From assembly GCA_013815485.1 (NCBI GenBank), contig JACDGB010000020.1, positions 1 to 12,387 of the forward strand: a stretch of 12,387 nt of DNA, given 5' to 3'. This document shows positions 1-6,239 of the stretch, piece after piece; the first letter of the stretch is position 1; each line of letters starts with the position of its first letter. Source of the stretch: Rubrobacter sp. (GTDB lineage: Bacteria > Actinomycetota > Rubrobacteria > Rubrobacterales > Rubrobacteraceae). A program made the position numbers and the translations under genes. Below the pieces are notes generated by a model. That model saw nothing but the letters and a program-made list of their open reading frames with translations. It was not told the origin of the DNA and made no database searches.

Positions 1-222
1 ATCGAAGCGGAGGATGGAGTAACCGCGCGGGCGCATCTGAGGCTGGGACATCCCGACCAGGAGATAGTCAGGTTGGGGGAGGAACTGGACGCGAGTTTGA
101 TCGTAATGGGAAGCCGGGGCCTGGGCGGGGTAAGACGCGCCTTGATGGGCAGCGTCTCCGATTCGGTGGTCCGTCATGCTCACGGCTCCGTCCTAGTGAT
201 CCGGGGGGAGGATCGTGGGTGA
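1..222 (+). CDS. Universal stress protein (UspA family), 3' end only
   Basis: The reading frame is open from the first base of the window to TGA at 220-222, giving the last 73 residues of a protein whose start lies outside. The visible part carries the Usp nucleotide-binding signature G-2x-G-9x-G-S as GSRGLGGVRRALMGSVSD, followed by the typical last strand ending SVLVIRGEDRG. In this family the motif binds ATP phosphates and the proteins are cytoplasmic stress-survival factors; the exact role is rarely known. Only 33 bp separate it from the next Usp gene, so the two are probably one transcription unit and arose by duplication. Whether the full protein has one or two Usp domains cannot be seen. 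Confidence 0.9.
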   Translation: MEAEDGVTARAHLRLGHPDQEIVRLGEELDASLIVMGSRGLGGVRRALMGSVSDSVVRHAHGSVLVIRGEDRG

Positions 223-236
223 TTTAGCGCTCCGGC

Positions 237-250
237 AGGAGGTGGAGGGA
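237..250 (+). promoter_or_regulatory. Strong ribosome binding site for the tandem Usp gene
   Basis: AGGAGGTGGAGGGA contains two overlapping Shine-Dalgarno cores. The second, GGAGGG at 244-249, is 6 nt before GTG at 256 and fixes the start codon. Confidence 0.7.
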
Positions 251-255
251 CGGCG

Positions 256-1158
256 GTGAGTACTCTCCCGACAAGGATGCTATTGGCGGCCGATGGCTCC
301 GAGGACGCGGCCCTCGCCGCGCGGGCGACCATGAACCTGTGCGGGGAGGCCGGCTCGGACCTGCACATCATCCACGTCTGGCACTCCGTACCCTCGGTCC
401 ACTTCGACGCTTTCTTGCGGATCCAGTTCGAGCGGGAGGCGCGGGAGCTCCTCGAAGATCAGGTAGGGCGGATCGAGAGCGTCGGAGGAACCGTCGCCGA
501 GGCGCACCTGCGCGAGGGGACGCTGGTGGACAGCATCCTCGACCTGGCCGGGGAGCTTGAGGCGGGCCTCGTGGTGATGGGGAGCCGGGGACGGGGAGCG
601 ATCCGGCGCCTGCTCATGGGCAGCGTTTCCGAGGGCGTCGTTCATGGCGCGTCTTGCCCGGTGTTGGTAATGCGCGGCGGGGAGCAGGCGTGGCCCCCAC
701 GAAGAGTAGTCATCGGGGACGACGGCTCCGAGGCGGCGAATGGAGCCGGGGATCTGGCGGCAAGGATCGGGGAGCCGTTCGACGCGAAGGCGATCCTCGT
801 TCGAGCCTATCCGAAGCTCCCGGAAATGGATGCCGAGGGGCGCGAGTTCGATGCGCGCATGGTCGATGACGAGCTGCGGCGAGAGGAACAAGCCCTCAAG
901 AGCAGGGCGCAGGAGATTGAGGATGCCTTCGGCCTCAGGCCCCGGATCGAGATCGCCGTCGGCGATCCAGCGACCGTCTTGTTGAAAGCCGCAGGGGAAG
1001 AAGACGCGGCGGAGAAGACGCTCGTGGCCGTGGGTAGCCGAGGCTTGGGCGCGGCGCGGCGCTTTAGGCTCGGCAGCGTCTCGACCAAGGTGATCCACGC
1101 CGCGAAGGGTCCGGTCCTGGTCTACCCGCCCCTGGAACCAGAGACGCTGCGGGGATAG
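256..1158 (+). CDS. Tandem-domain universal stress protein (UspA family)
   Basis: The 300-residue protein has two fused Usp domains, about residues 5-140 and 148-291. Each begins with a strand followed by an acidic loop (LLAADGSED; VVIGDDGSE). Each carries a complete ATP-binding signature G-2x-G-9x-G-S: G109, G112, G122-S123 in domain 1 and G260, G263, G273-S274 in domain 2. Both sites therefore look able to bind nucleotide. A length near 300 is normal for two-domain Usp proteins, which act in the cytoplasm in tolerance to starvation, oxidation or hypoxia. The GTG start at 256 is chosen because a purine-rich ribosome site (AGGAGGTGGAGGGA, 237-250) sits just before it, with GGAGGG 6 nt upstream. 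It follows another Usp gene by 33 bp and precedes the FAD oxidoreductase by 42 bp. The family call is secure; the specific function is unknown. Confidence 0.93.
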   Translation: MSTLPTRMLLAADGSEDAALAARATMNLCGEAGSDLHIIHVWHSVPSVHFDAFLRIQFEREARELLEDQVGRIESVGGTVAEAHLREGTLVDSILDLAGELEAGLVVMGSRGRGAIRRLLMGSVSEGVVHGASCPVLVMRGGEQAWPPRRVVIGDDGSEAANGAGDLAARIGEPFDAKAILVRAYPKLPEMDAEGREFDARMVDDELRREEQALKSRAQEIEDAFGLRPRIEIAVGDPATVLLKAAGEEDAAEKTLVAVGSRGLGAARRFRLGSVSTKVIHAAKGPVLVYPPLEPETLRG

Positions 1159-1200
1159 TAACCTTCCGCGGCAGGCCAACGCGAGAGATGGGGGCAGCAG

Positions 1201-2241
1201 ATGACCGACGCTCGTTACGACGGGGCCTTGAGCGCACTGGAGGACATCTTCGGGGACCGCGTGAAGCGCGGCCCGACCGGGATTGGGGAGCCAGCCGCCC
1301 TGGCCATCGTCTCGCCGACCAGCGCCGGGGAGGTCGAACGGCTCGCGGAGGTTGCCGGACGCTTCTTCGTGCCGCTGGTTGGCTTGGGCGCCGGCACGGC
1401 CCGCGAGACCGACGCGCGAGAAGAGAGCATCCTGGTCCGCTTCGACCTGATGAGCGGCATGCGGCTCCCCGATTCAGACGAGCCCTGGGTGGAGGCGGAG
1501 CCGGGCGCGACGCTCTTGAGCCTGGAGAACAACCTGGAGACGCGGGGGCTGGGCCTCGCGGTCTACCCAACGAGTGCCCCCCGCGCCACGGTCGGCGGCT
1601 GGCTGGCGATGGATGGCATCGGGGTGGGTTCGTACGAGTACGGCTGGCTCTCGGAGAACGTCCTGTCGGCGGATATGGTGCTGCCGGGGGGCGAGCGCCG
1701 GATGGTAGGTGAGGAGGACGTGCGCTCCGTCCTGGAGCAAGGCGCCGGGCTGACGGTGAGCGCGAGGCTCAGAACGCGCCGCGCCGGTGGTGACGTTCCC
1801 TTCGGCGCCGCCTTCGGCGCCCCCGAAGACCTCGCCGGCGCCGTGGCCGACCTCTTCGGGACAGGCGTCCCGCTCTGGCACCTGGCCTTCCTGGACCCCG
1901 AGATGACCCGCGCCAGGAGCCTCGGGGAGGGCTTCTTGCTCTTCGGAGCCTATCCCGCGGAGAGGGCCGCGGCCGTCGAAGAGGTTCTGGCGGACGCTTT
2001 CGGGGCGCGGAGGGGACGCGCGCTCCCCGCCGCCGACGCCCACCGCGCCTGGGGGGAGAGGTTCTTTCCGGTCGCCCCCTCGCGCCCCACCCCGGCCGCC
2101 GAGCGGGTGCTCGTCCCCCTAACGGACCTTGCGGAGGTTCTGGGCGGCGGGCGGGACGGTCGGAGAACCGCCGCGCAAGGCACCGTCGCCCAATCCGGAG
2201 AAGTCCTCCTGCTGAACCTGGACCTCTGCGAGATGGCATAA
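1201..2241 (+). CDS. FAD-binding PCMH-type oxidoreductase (GlcD/GlcE-like)
   Basis: The 346-residue protein has an N-terminal FAD-binding type 4 (PCMH) domain, about residues 30-175. Visible marks are AIVSPTSAGEVERLAE (34-50), the glycine loop VGLGAGT (60-66) and PTSAPRATVGGWLAMDGIG (123-141), which in this fold wraps the FAD pyrophosphate. Residues 176-346 form a short C-terminal region ending in a GTVAQSGEVLLLNL strand pattern. The length matches GlcE-type subunits or short FAD/FMN dehydrogenases rather than the roughly 460-residue GlcD. The family oxidises 2-hydroxy acids such as glycolate or lactate, often with an iron-sulfur partner, but no partner gene lies nearby, so the substrate is open. 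ATG at 1201 has only a weak purine stretch (GGGGGCAG) upstream. It lies 42 bp after the Usp gene and is probably co-transcribed. The FAD domain is well supported; the name beyond that is inference. Confidence 0.82.
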   Translation: MTDARYDGALSALEDIFGDRVKRGPTGIGEPAALAIVSPTSAGEVERLAEVAGRFFVPLVGLGAGTARETDAREESILVRFDLMSGMRLPDSDEPWVEAEPGATLLSLENNLETRGLGLAVYPTSAPRATVGGWLAMDGIGVGSYEYGWLSENVLSADMVLPGGERRMVGEEDVRSVLEQGAGLTVSARLRTRRAGGDVPFGAAFGAPEDLAGAVADLFGTGVPLWHLAFLDPEMTRARSLGEGFLLFGAYPAERAAAVEEVLADAFGARRGRALPAADAHRAWGERFFPVAPSRPTPAAERVLVPLTDLAEVLGGGRDGRRTAAQGTVAQSGEVLLLNLDLCEMA

Positions 2242-2261
2242 GAGCGACGCATCGTTACCAT

Positions 2262-2289
2262 CCGGGCGGTGGTGGGATGAGTCGCCCGG
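2262..2289. terminator. GC-rich hairpin after the Usp/FAD cluster, possible terminator
   Basis: A perfect 7-bp inverted repeat, CCGGGCG (2262-2268) and CGCCCGG (2283-2289), with a 14-nt loop lies 20 bp after the FAD gene stop. No T-tract follows, so it is not a canonical intrinsic terminator, but it may slow or end transcription before the ZIP gene. In such GC-rich sequence a repeat of this length can also occur by chance. Confidence 0.3.
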
Positions 2290-2363
2290 TTGCCGATGGC
2301 CCGCAAGCATCACGCAAGCGCGTCTCCAGAGGCTAAAGGATACCTTCTTTGGCCGCTTCGCGG

Positions 2364-2369
2364 TAGCAT
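2364..2369 (+). promoter_or_regulatory. Possible -10 box of a leaderless ZIP transcript
   Basis: TAGCAT lies 6 nt before TTG (2376) and 9 nt before ATG (2379). There is no Shine-Dalgarno in front of either start, so the transcript may be leaderless. No good -35 element is visible. It is supported mainly by analogy with the clearer pair at 10774-10830. Confidence 0.3.
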
Positions 2370-2375
2370 TCGGAA

Positions 2376-3029
2376 TTGATGACGGACGCTGTACAGGTAT
2401 TTCTCTTCGCGCTGCCTACGGCCTTGGCGACCGGGCTCGGGGTCGCGCCGCTGGTCTTCGCCCGGCATCCCACCCGCCAGTGGCTCGGTGCCTCGAACGC
2501 CCTGGCGGCGGGGCTGATGCTCGCGGCGAGCTTCGGTCTTGTATACGAAGGGGTAGCCCATGGACTTTGGAGGACTCTCCTGGGGGTGCTCCTCGGCCTC
2601 GCCTTCATCGTCCTCACGCGGTCCATAGTCCAGAAGGGCGACATACATGCGGGCTTCGAGCAGATGGGCGAGGCCGGTGCCCGCAAGGCGTTGCTGATCG
2701 TCGCGGTCATGACGCTGCACTCCTTCACGGAAGGGGTAGCGATAGGGGTGTCGTTCGGCGGGGACCGGGCCTTCGGTGTGTTCATCGCCCTTGCCCTCGC
2801 CGTCCACAACATCCCAGAAGGGCTGGCGATCGGGCTCGTCCTGGTGCCCCGCGGGGTGGGCGCGGGACGCGCCCATAGCGTACAAGGACATAGTGGCCGT
2901 CGTCGGTCTCCAGGATCTCCGCATGGACTCTGGTGGGAAGCCGCGCCGCAAGAAGAAAAGGTAGCTCGACGTGGGCGCCGGTCGCGGGATATGGTGAAAC
3001 CTGTTAGTTTGAAGTCTCAACGTTCATAG
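2376..3029 (+). CDS. ZIP-family metal transporter, truncated after helix 5 (probably broken)
   Basis: Residues 1-160 look like a normal ZIP (ZupT-like) importer of zinc, iron or manganese. There are hydrophobic helices near residues 5-28, 38-58 and 66-82. The two metal-site helices carry LHSFTEGVAIG (helix 4, 114-124) and VHNIPEGLAIG (helix 5, 143-153), whose His, Asn and Glu residues form the binuclear site. After VLVPRGVG (near nt 2860) the sequence turns abruptly into a hydrophilic, arginine-rich tail of about 55 residues with no helices, so the expected helices 6-8 are absent. The other two frames do not restore them. This points to replacement of the 3' part by other DNA rather than a single frameshift, and the product is probably non-functional. 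The start is TTG 2376 or, more likely, ATG 2379; neither has a ribosome site. The family call is firm. Confidence 0.8.
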   Translation: MMTDAVQVFLFALPTALATGLGVAPLVFARHPTRQWLGASNALAAGLMLAASFGLVYEGVAHGLWRTLLGVLLGLAFIVLTRSIVQKGDIHAGFEQMGEAGARKALLIVAVMTLHSFTEGVAIGVSFGGDRAFGVFIALALAVHNIPEGLAIGLVLVPRGVGAGRAHSVQGHSGRRRSPGSPHGLWWEAAPQEEKVARRGRRSRDMVKPVSLKSQRS

Positions 3030-3032
3030 CAT

Positions 3033-3039
3033 GGGAGGA
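3033..3039 (+). promoter_or_regulatory. Ribosome binding site deciding a TTG start
   Basis: GGGAGGA at 3033-3039 has its GGAGG core 5 nt before TTG at 3044 and is the reason for accepting this rare start. The ATG at 3031 opens a different frame that closes within 25 codons. Confidence 0.6.
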
Positions 3040-3043
3040 CGCT

Positions 3044-4693
3044 TTGATCAGGGAGACCAGCCAGCGTGCGAGAGAGGCGCTGGGCGAGACAGGGGATAGG
3101 GTCAGGGGACGGGGTGGTGAGGAGGTCGAGCAGTTCCGGGTGGACGCGCGGGACTTCCTCTCGGCCAGGGAGCGCGGCGGCTCCGCCGGGACCCGCATCG
3201 AGCAGCGCACCGCGACGCTCTCGGAGGCGGCGGAGATCCTCAACCGCAGCTTCCCCGAGATGCAGGCTTCGGGGCGGTTCATCAACGCCATCTCGCCCGT
3301 GGTGATCCCCAACCGCCAATCGCTTTTCTGGCGGCTGATGCCCATTGGGATGATGATCGTATTCGCCTTCCTCGGCGTGATCGTGACCCTCGCCATCGGC
3401 GCGCTCGCGGGCGGTGGGCTCGTCCTGGCGATCCTCGGCCCACACCTCTGGCTGCTGCTCGTCCTGCTAGCCCTCTTCGGATGGTGGCGTCAGAGCGTCG
3501 TGATGGTCCCTGACGGTTGCAGGGCGGTCATCACCCGCTTCGGCAAGCTGGAGGAGGTCGTTGACGCCGGACGCAAGCTCCTCTTCAACCCTTGGAAGCA
3601 GGTCAGCTACCTCGTCAACACGGCCCGCGAGTACCCATACAACGCCCCCGTCCGCGAGGCCCCGACGGCGAGCCGGGTCAACGCCAGCGTGGACCTTTTC
3701 CTTCAGTTCCGCATCGAGGAGCCGGCTGAGTTCATCTTCACCGTCGGCGGGGTCAAGGGGTTCTCGGACAAGCTGGAGAACGCCATCAGCGAGGTGACGC
3801 GGGCTTTGATCTACGAGCAGCGCGCCGAAGATATATACGACCTCGTCGGCGAGAGCACCCAGAAATTCCTCGACTCCCTCAACCAGCAATTCCTCCCCGC
3901 GGTGCGCTTCACAAACGCCAACATCACCCACGCCGAACCCGCCAGCCAGGAGTACCGGATGGACCTCGCCGCCCCCGAGATGGTGCGGGTGGCGAAGGAA
4001 GCGTACACCTACGAGTACGAACTGCAATTGAGGAAAGAGCAGGACGAAGGGGATCTCAACAAAGAGCTTGCTTCTTTGCGGGAGACCCTTTCGGCTATAC
4101 AGGCGGAGATCGCCAGCTACCAGGCCAGGATTGACACGGCCCGCGAGCAGGAGACCAATCGCGCCAATGCCCGCGCCCGCGAGCGGATGGTCGAGGCGGA
4201 GAGCGAGGCGAACGCCAACGCGGCGTTGCTCGAAGCGCAGGCTCTGGACATTCGGGCGGTCAGCGGGGCGGCGGCGCCGGAGATACTGGAGTATCGCTTC
4301 CAGCAGGACGTTCTGGATCGGCTGGCGGCGGTCGCAGAGCGGCTGCCGCAGGTGGTCCAGCTCGGCTCGAAGGATGGGCAGCAAGCGGTTGACTTCCTCG
4401 CTATCGCGCGGCGCATGATCGGGACCGGCGACGAGCCGCTGTTCTCGCCGGCTGACATGCAGGCGATCCGGGACCGGCTGGAAGCAATACAGATCCGCAT
4501 CCGCGAGCGCGAGAAGGAGATAGAGCGGCTGAAGGCGGAGACGAAGGTCGCGCCCGAGGAAGAGGCACGGGCTGCCGAAGGGGCTTCGGAAGAGAGAATC
4601 GAGGAGATACGTCAGTCCGTCACCGATGAGGCGGTCAAGCGGCGGGTCGAGCAACTCGGCCACGACGGTGACGCTGGGGAGGAGACCTCATGA
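3044..4693 (+). CDS. SPFH/band 7 domain membrane protein, first of a pair
   Basis: The 549-residue protein begins with about 95 polar residues, then two adjacent membrane helices (about 97-122 and 124-147). An SPFH (stomatin/prohibitin/flotillin/HflKC) domain follows, about 150-320, starting VPDGCRAVITRFGKLEEV and containing the marks FLQFRIEEPAEF and ISEVTRALIYEQ. A charged Ala/Glu-rich coiled coil spans about 320-400 and a second helical, charged segment about 470-535. SPFH proteins assemble into large oligomeric rings that organise membrane patches or hold proteases such as FtsH. No enzyme motif is visible. The TTG start is supported by GGGAGGA at 3033-3039. The stop overlaps the next gene's start by 4 bp, so the two are translationally coupled. 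The long N-terminal cytoplasmic part and the second C-terminal helical segment make it longer than HflK or stomatin. Its partner proteins are unknown. Confidence 0.88.
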   Translation: MIRETSQRAREALGETGDRVRGRGGEEVEQFRVDARDFLSARERGGSAGTRIEQRTATLSEAAEILNRSFPEMQASGRFINAISPVVIPNRQSLFWRLMPIGMMIVFAFLGVIVTLAIGALAGGGLVLAILGPHLWLLLVLLALFGWWRQSVVMVPDGCRAVITRFGKLEEVVDAGRKLLFNPWKQVSYLVNTAREYPYNAPVREAPTASRVNASVDLFLQFRIEEPAEFIFTVGGVKGFSDKLENAISEVTRALIYEQRAEDIYDLVGESTQKFLDSLNQQFLPAVRFTNANITHAEPASQEYRMDLAAPEMVRVAKEAYTYEYELQLRKEQDEGDLNKELASLRETLSAIQAEIASYQARIDTAREQETNRANARARERMVEAESEANANAALLEAQALDIRAVSGAAAPEILEYRFQQDVLDRLAAVAERLPQVVQLGSKDGQQAVDFLAIARRMIGTGDEPLFSPADMQAIRDRLEAIQIRIREREKEIERLKAETKVAPEEEARAAEGASEERIEEIRQSVTDEAVKRRVEQLGHDGDAGEETS

Positions 4694-5982
4694 CGGTATC
4701 GCAGGGCGCGCAGTTCTCGAAGATCACCGAGGTCGTCGTCGGCTGGTCGGGCGTCAGGCGCTTTTTGCGCGGCGGGGACGCGGGGCAGATCGTCCCCGTC
4801 GTCATCCCGAAGGACGGACGGCGATATGGCTGGCTGTTCCTGCTCGGCATCGCCCTCTACCTGCTCGGCGTCGCCATCTTCTCAGGCAGCGTGGGCTTCG
4901 GGATACTGGCCGGCCTCGTCGCGTTCCTGTTCCTCGCGCTAGCTTTGCTGTGGCTGTGGCGGGGCGCCATTATCGAGATCGAACAGGGAACCACCGGCGT
5001 TTTATCCAAGTACGGAAGGGTCGTCGGCACCCTCTCGCCAGGACGCCATTACCTGTGGTGGCCGTGGGAGAAAGTCGAGTACGTAGTGGATACAGCGACC
5101 GAGATACCGTACCTCGCCCCCGTCGCCGTCTGCCCGACGCAAGAAAATGTCCCACTCAAGGCGATAGAGTTCTTTCTGAAGTTCCGCATCACCGACCCGG
5201 TGGCCTTCGTGCGGACCATCGGAGCCTCGAACTTCGACCTCGTACTTTCGAGCGCGGTGCAGGACGCTATCCGGCAGCGCAGCCGGCAGGTGAAAACGGA
5301 GAAGGCTTATGACCTGCGCGGCTCGGACGTGGGGGATATGCAGAATTACCTGAATCGCCAGCTCGCGCGCTACGGGGTGCGAATTCTGGGGGCGAACATC
5401 CCGGACGTGCAGTTGCCTGACCAGTACCAGCAGCACCTCGCAACCCGCGAGCGCGTCGCCAAGGAGCTCGCCGCCTACGAACGGGAGTGGGAACTCACCC
5501 GCAAGCGCCGCATAGACACGCTTTTGATGGAGATAGAGCGATCCAAGAAAGAGCGGGATGCGCGCCTGATCGAGGTGAAAGAAGCCCGCAATCGCGCCCG
5601 TCAGGACGTGGCCCGGATGCTGGAGGAGAAAGAGACCGAGGCCCAGCGGGTCCGCCTGGATATCGAGACGCGGGGACGCGCCGCCCTCACCGAGGCCGAG
5701 AACGAGGCGACCGCCCTGCGGCATCTCGGACAGGCTCACCGCGATAACCGGGCAGTCGTGCAGTACGAGCTCGCCCGCCGCCGGGTCGAGGTCGGCGAGC
5801 GTCTGATGCGCCACGCGCCGCGCCCGCTTCTGGTTCAGGGCGACGGCGGCGAGTCATCAGCTCTCTCCACCTTGATTCTCGCCCGAATGCTTCCTGGATT
5901 GACTCCGAACGGATCCCACCTGGATGGCGCCAGGGATGCGCTGGGCGACGCGGCGCGCGGTCTCGTCGAGAACGGAGAGTAG
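4690..5982 (+). CDS. SPFH/band 7 domain membrane protein, second of a pair
   Basis: The 430-residue protein has two membrane helices (about 46-64 and 67-90), an SPFH domain (about 92-250) beginning IIEIEQGTTGVLSKYGRV, and a long highly charged coiled coil (about 250-345). The shared pattern FFLKFRITDPVAF mirrors FLQFRIEEPAEF in the upstream protein, so the two are paralogues. Its start ATG (4690-4692) overlaps the upstream stop in ATGA, with AGGAG 5 nt before it. By analogy with the HflK/HflC pair, it probably forms alternating hetero-oligomers with the first protein at the membrane. No FtsH, NfeD or other usual SPFH partner gene is next to it. The domain call is firm; the role is inference. 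Confidence 0.88.
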   Translation: MTVSQGAQFSKITEVVVGWSGVRRFLRGGDAGQIVPVVIPKDGRRYGWLFLLGIALYLLGVAIFSGSVGFGILAGLVAFLFLALALLWLWRGAIIEIEQGTTGVLSKYGRVVGTLSPGRHYLWWPWEKVEYVVDTATEIPYLAPVAVCPTQENVPLKAIEFFLKFRITDPVAFVRTIGASNFDLVLSSAVQDAIRQRSRQVKTEKAYDLRGSDVGDMQNYLNRQLARYGVRILGANIPDVQLPDQYQQHLATRERVAKELAAYEREWELTRKRRIDTLLMEIERSKKERDARLIEVKEARNRARQDVARMLEEKETEAQRVRLDIETRGRAALTEAENEATALRHLGQAHRDNRAVVQYELARRRVEVGERLMRHAPRPLLVQGDGGESSALSTLILARMLPGLTPNGSHLDGARDALGDAARGLVENGE

Positions 5983-5991
5983 AACGTGGCA

Positions 5992-6204
5992 TCAGCCGCT
6001 CGTCTCCACGGTCGAATCGCGCACGACGAGCCCGGCAGGTAGGATCTCCGGCTCCGGCGGCTCTTCACCACGAAGCTACGCTATCAGCATCCGTCCTGCC
6101 CGGCGGCCCTTCTCGATGTGCGGCTGGTGCATGGTGGTGAGCGGCGGCGTGGACTGGGCTGCCTCCGGTACGTCGTCGAAGCCCAGCTCTTTGATACTCT
6201 GAAT
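5992..6204 (-). pseudogene. C-terminal remnant of a LacI-family transcriptional regulator
   Basis: Read on the minus strand from about 6204 to TGA at 5994-5992, this stretch encodes the typical end of a LacI/GalR regulator. It shows LGFDDVPEAAQSTPPLTTMH, then HIEKGRRAGRMLIA, then LRGEEPPEPEILPAGLVVRD with a short tail STVETSG. The pieces correspond to the family's GFDD turn, the TPPLTT hinge strand, the GR.A..L helix and the final LVVR(D/E)S strand. An in-frame TAG (6078-6076) sits where the family usually has Leu, so a single TTG to TAG change would explain it. Sequence upstream of the GFDD turn is missing: homology stops near 6184-6205, just before the MFS gene. The DNA-binding and most of the sugar-binding parts are gone, so it cannot act as a repressor. 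It lies 9 bp from the SPFH gene end, tail to tail. Confidence 0.75.
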
Positions 6205-6224
6205 GTAGTGTCCCGATACATTTT

Positions 6225-6234
6225 AGAGAAGAGG
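6225..6234 (+). promoter_or_regulatory. Ribosome binding site of the MFS gene
   Basis: AGAGAAGAGG ends 5 nt before GTG at 6240 and supports that start. A TTGATA at 6191-6196 and a TACATT at 6217-6222 lie upstream but are 20 bp apart, so they make only a poor promoter candidate, one that would overlap the LacI remnant. Confidence 0.45.
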
Positions 6235-6239
6235 CGAGC

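Noticed and set aside
280..1179. Long open frame on the minus strand opposite the tandem Usp gene
   Set aside because: It is a shadow of the high-GC Usp gene, whose two ATP-binding motifs prove the plus frame; the antisense product is low in complexity and resembles nothing.
2875..2935. Firm call of an RtcB RNA ligase fragment
   Set aside because: Only a short AYKDI-type pattern matches, and the expected hydrophobic end of RtcB is absent, so it is mentioned only as a weak resemblance.
3467..4663. 398-codon minus-strand frame opposite the first SPFH gene
   Set aside because: The plus frame has an SPFH domain, a ribosome site and coupling to the next gene. The antisense frame is open only because of codon bias.
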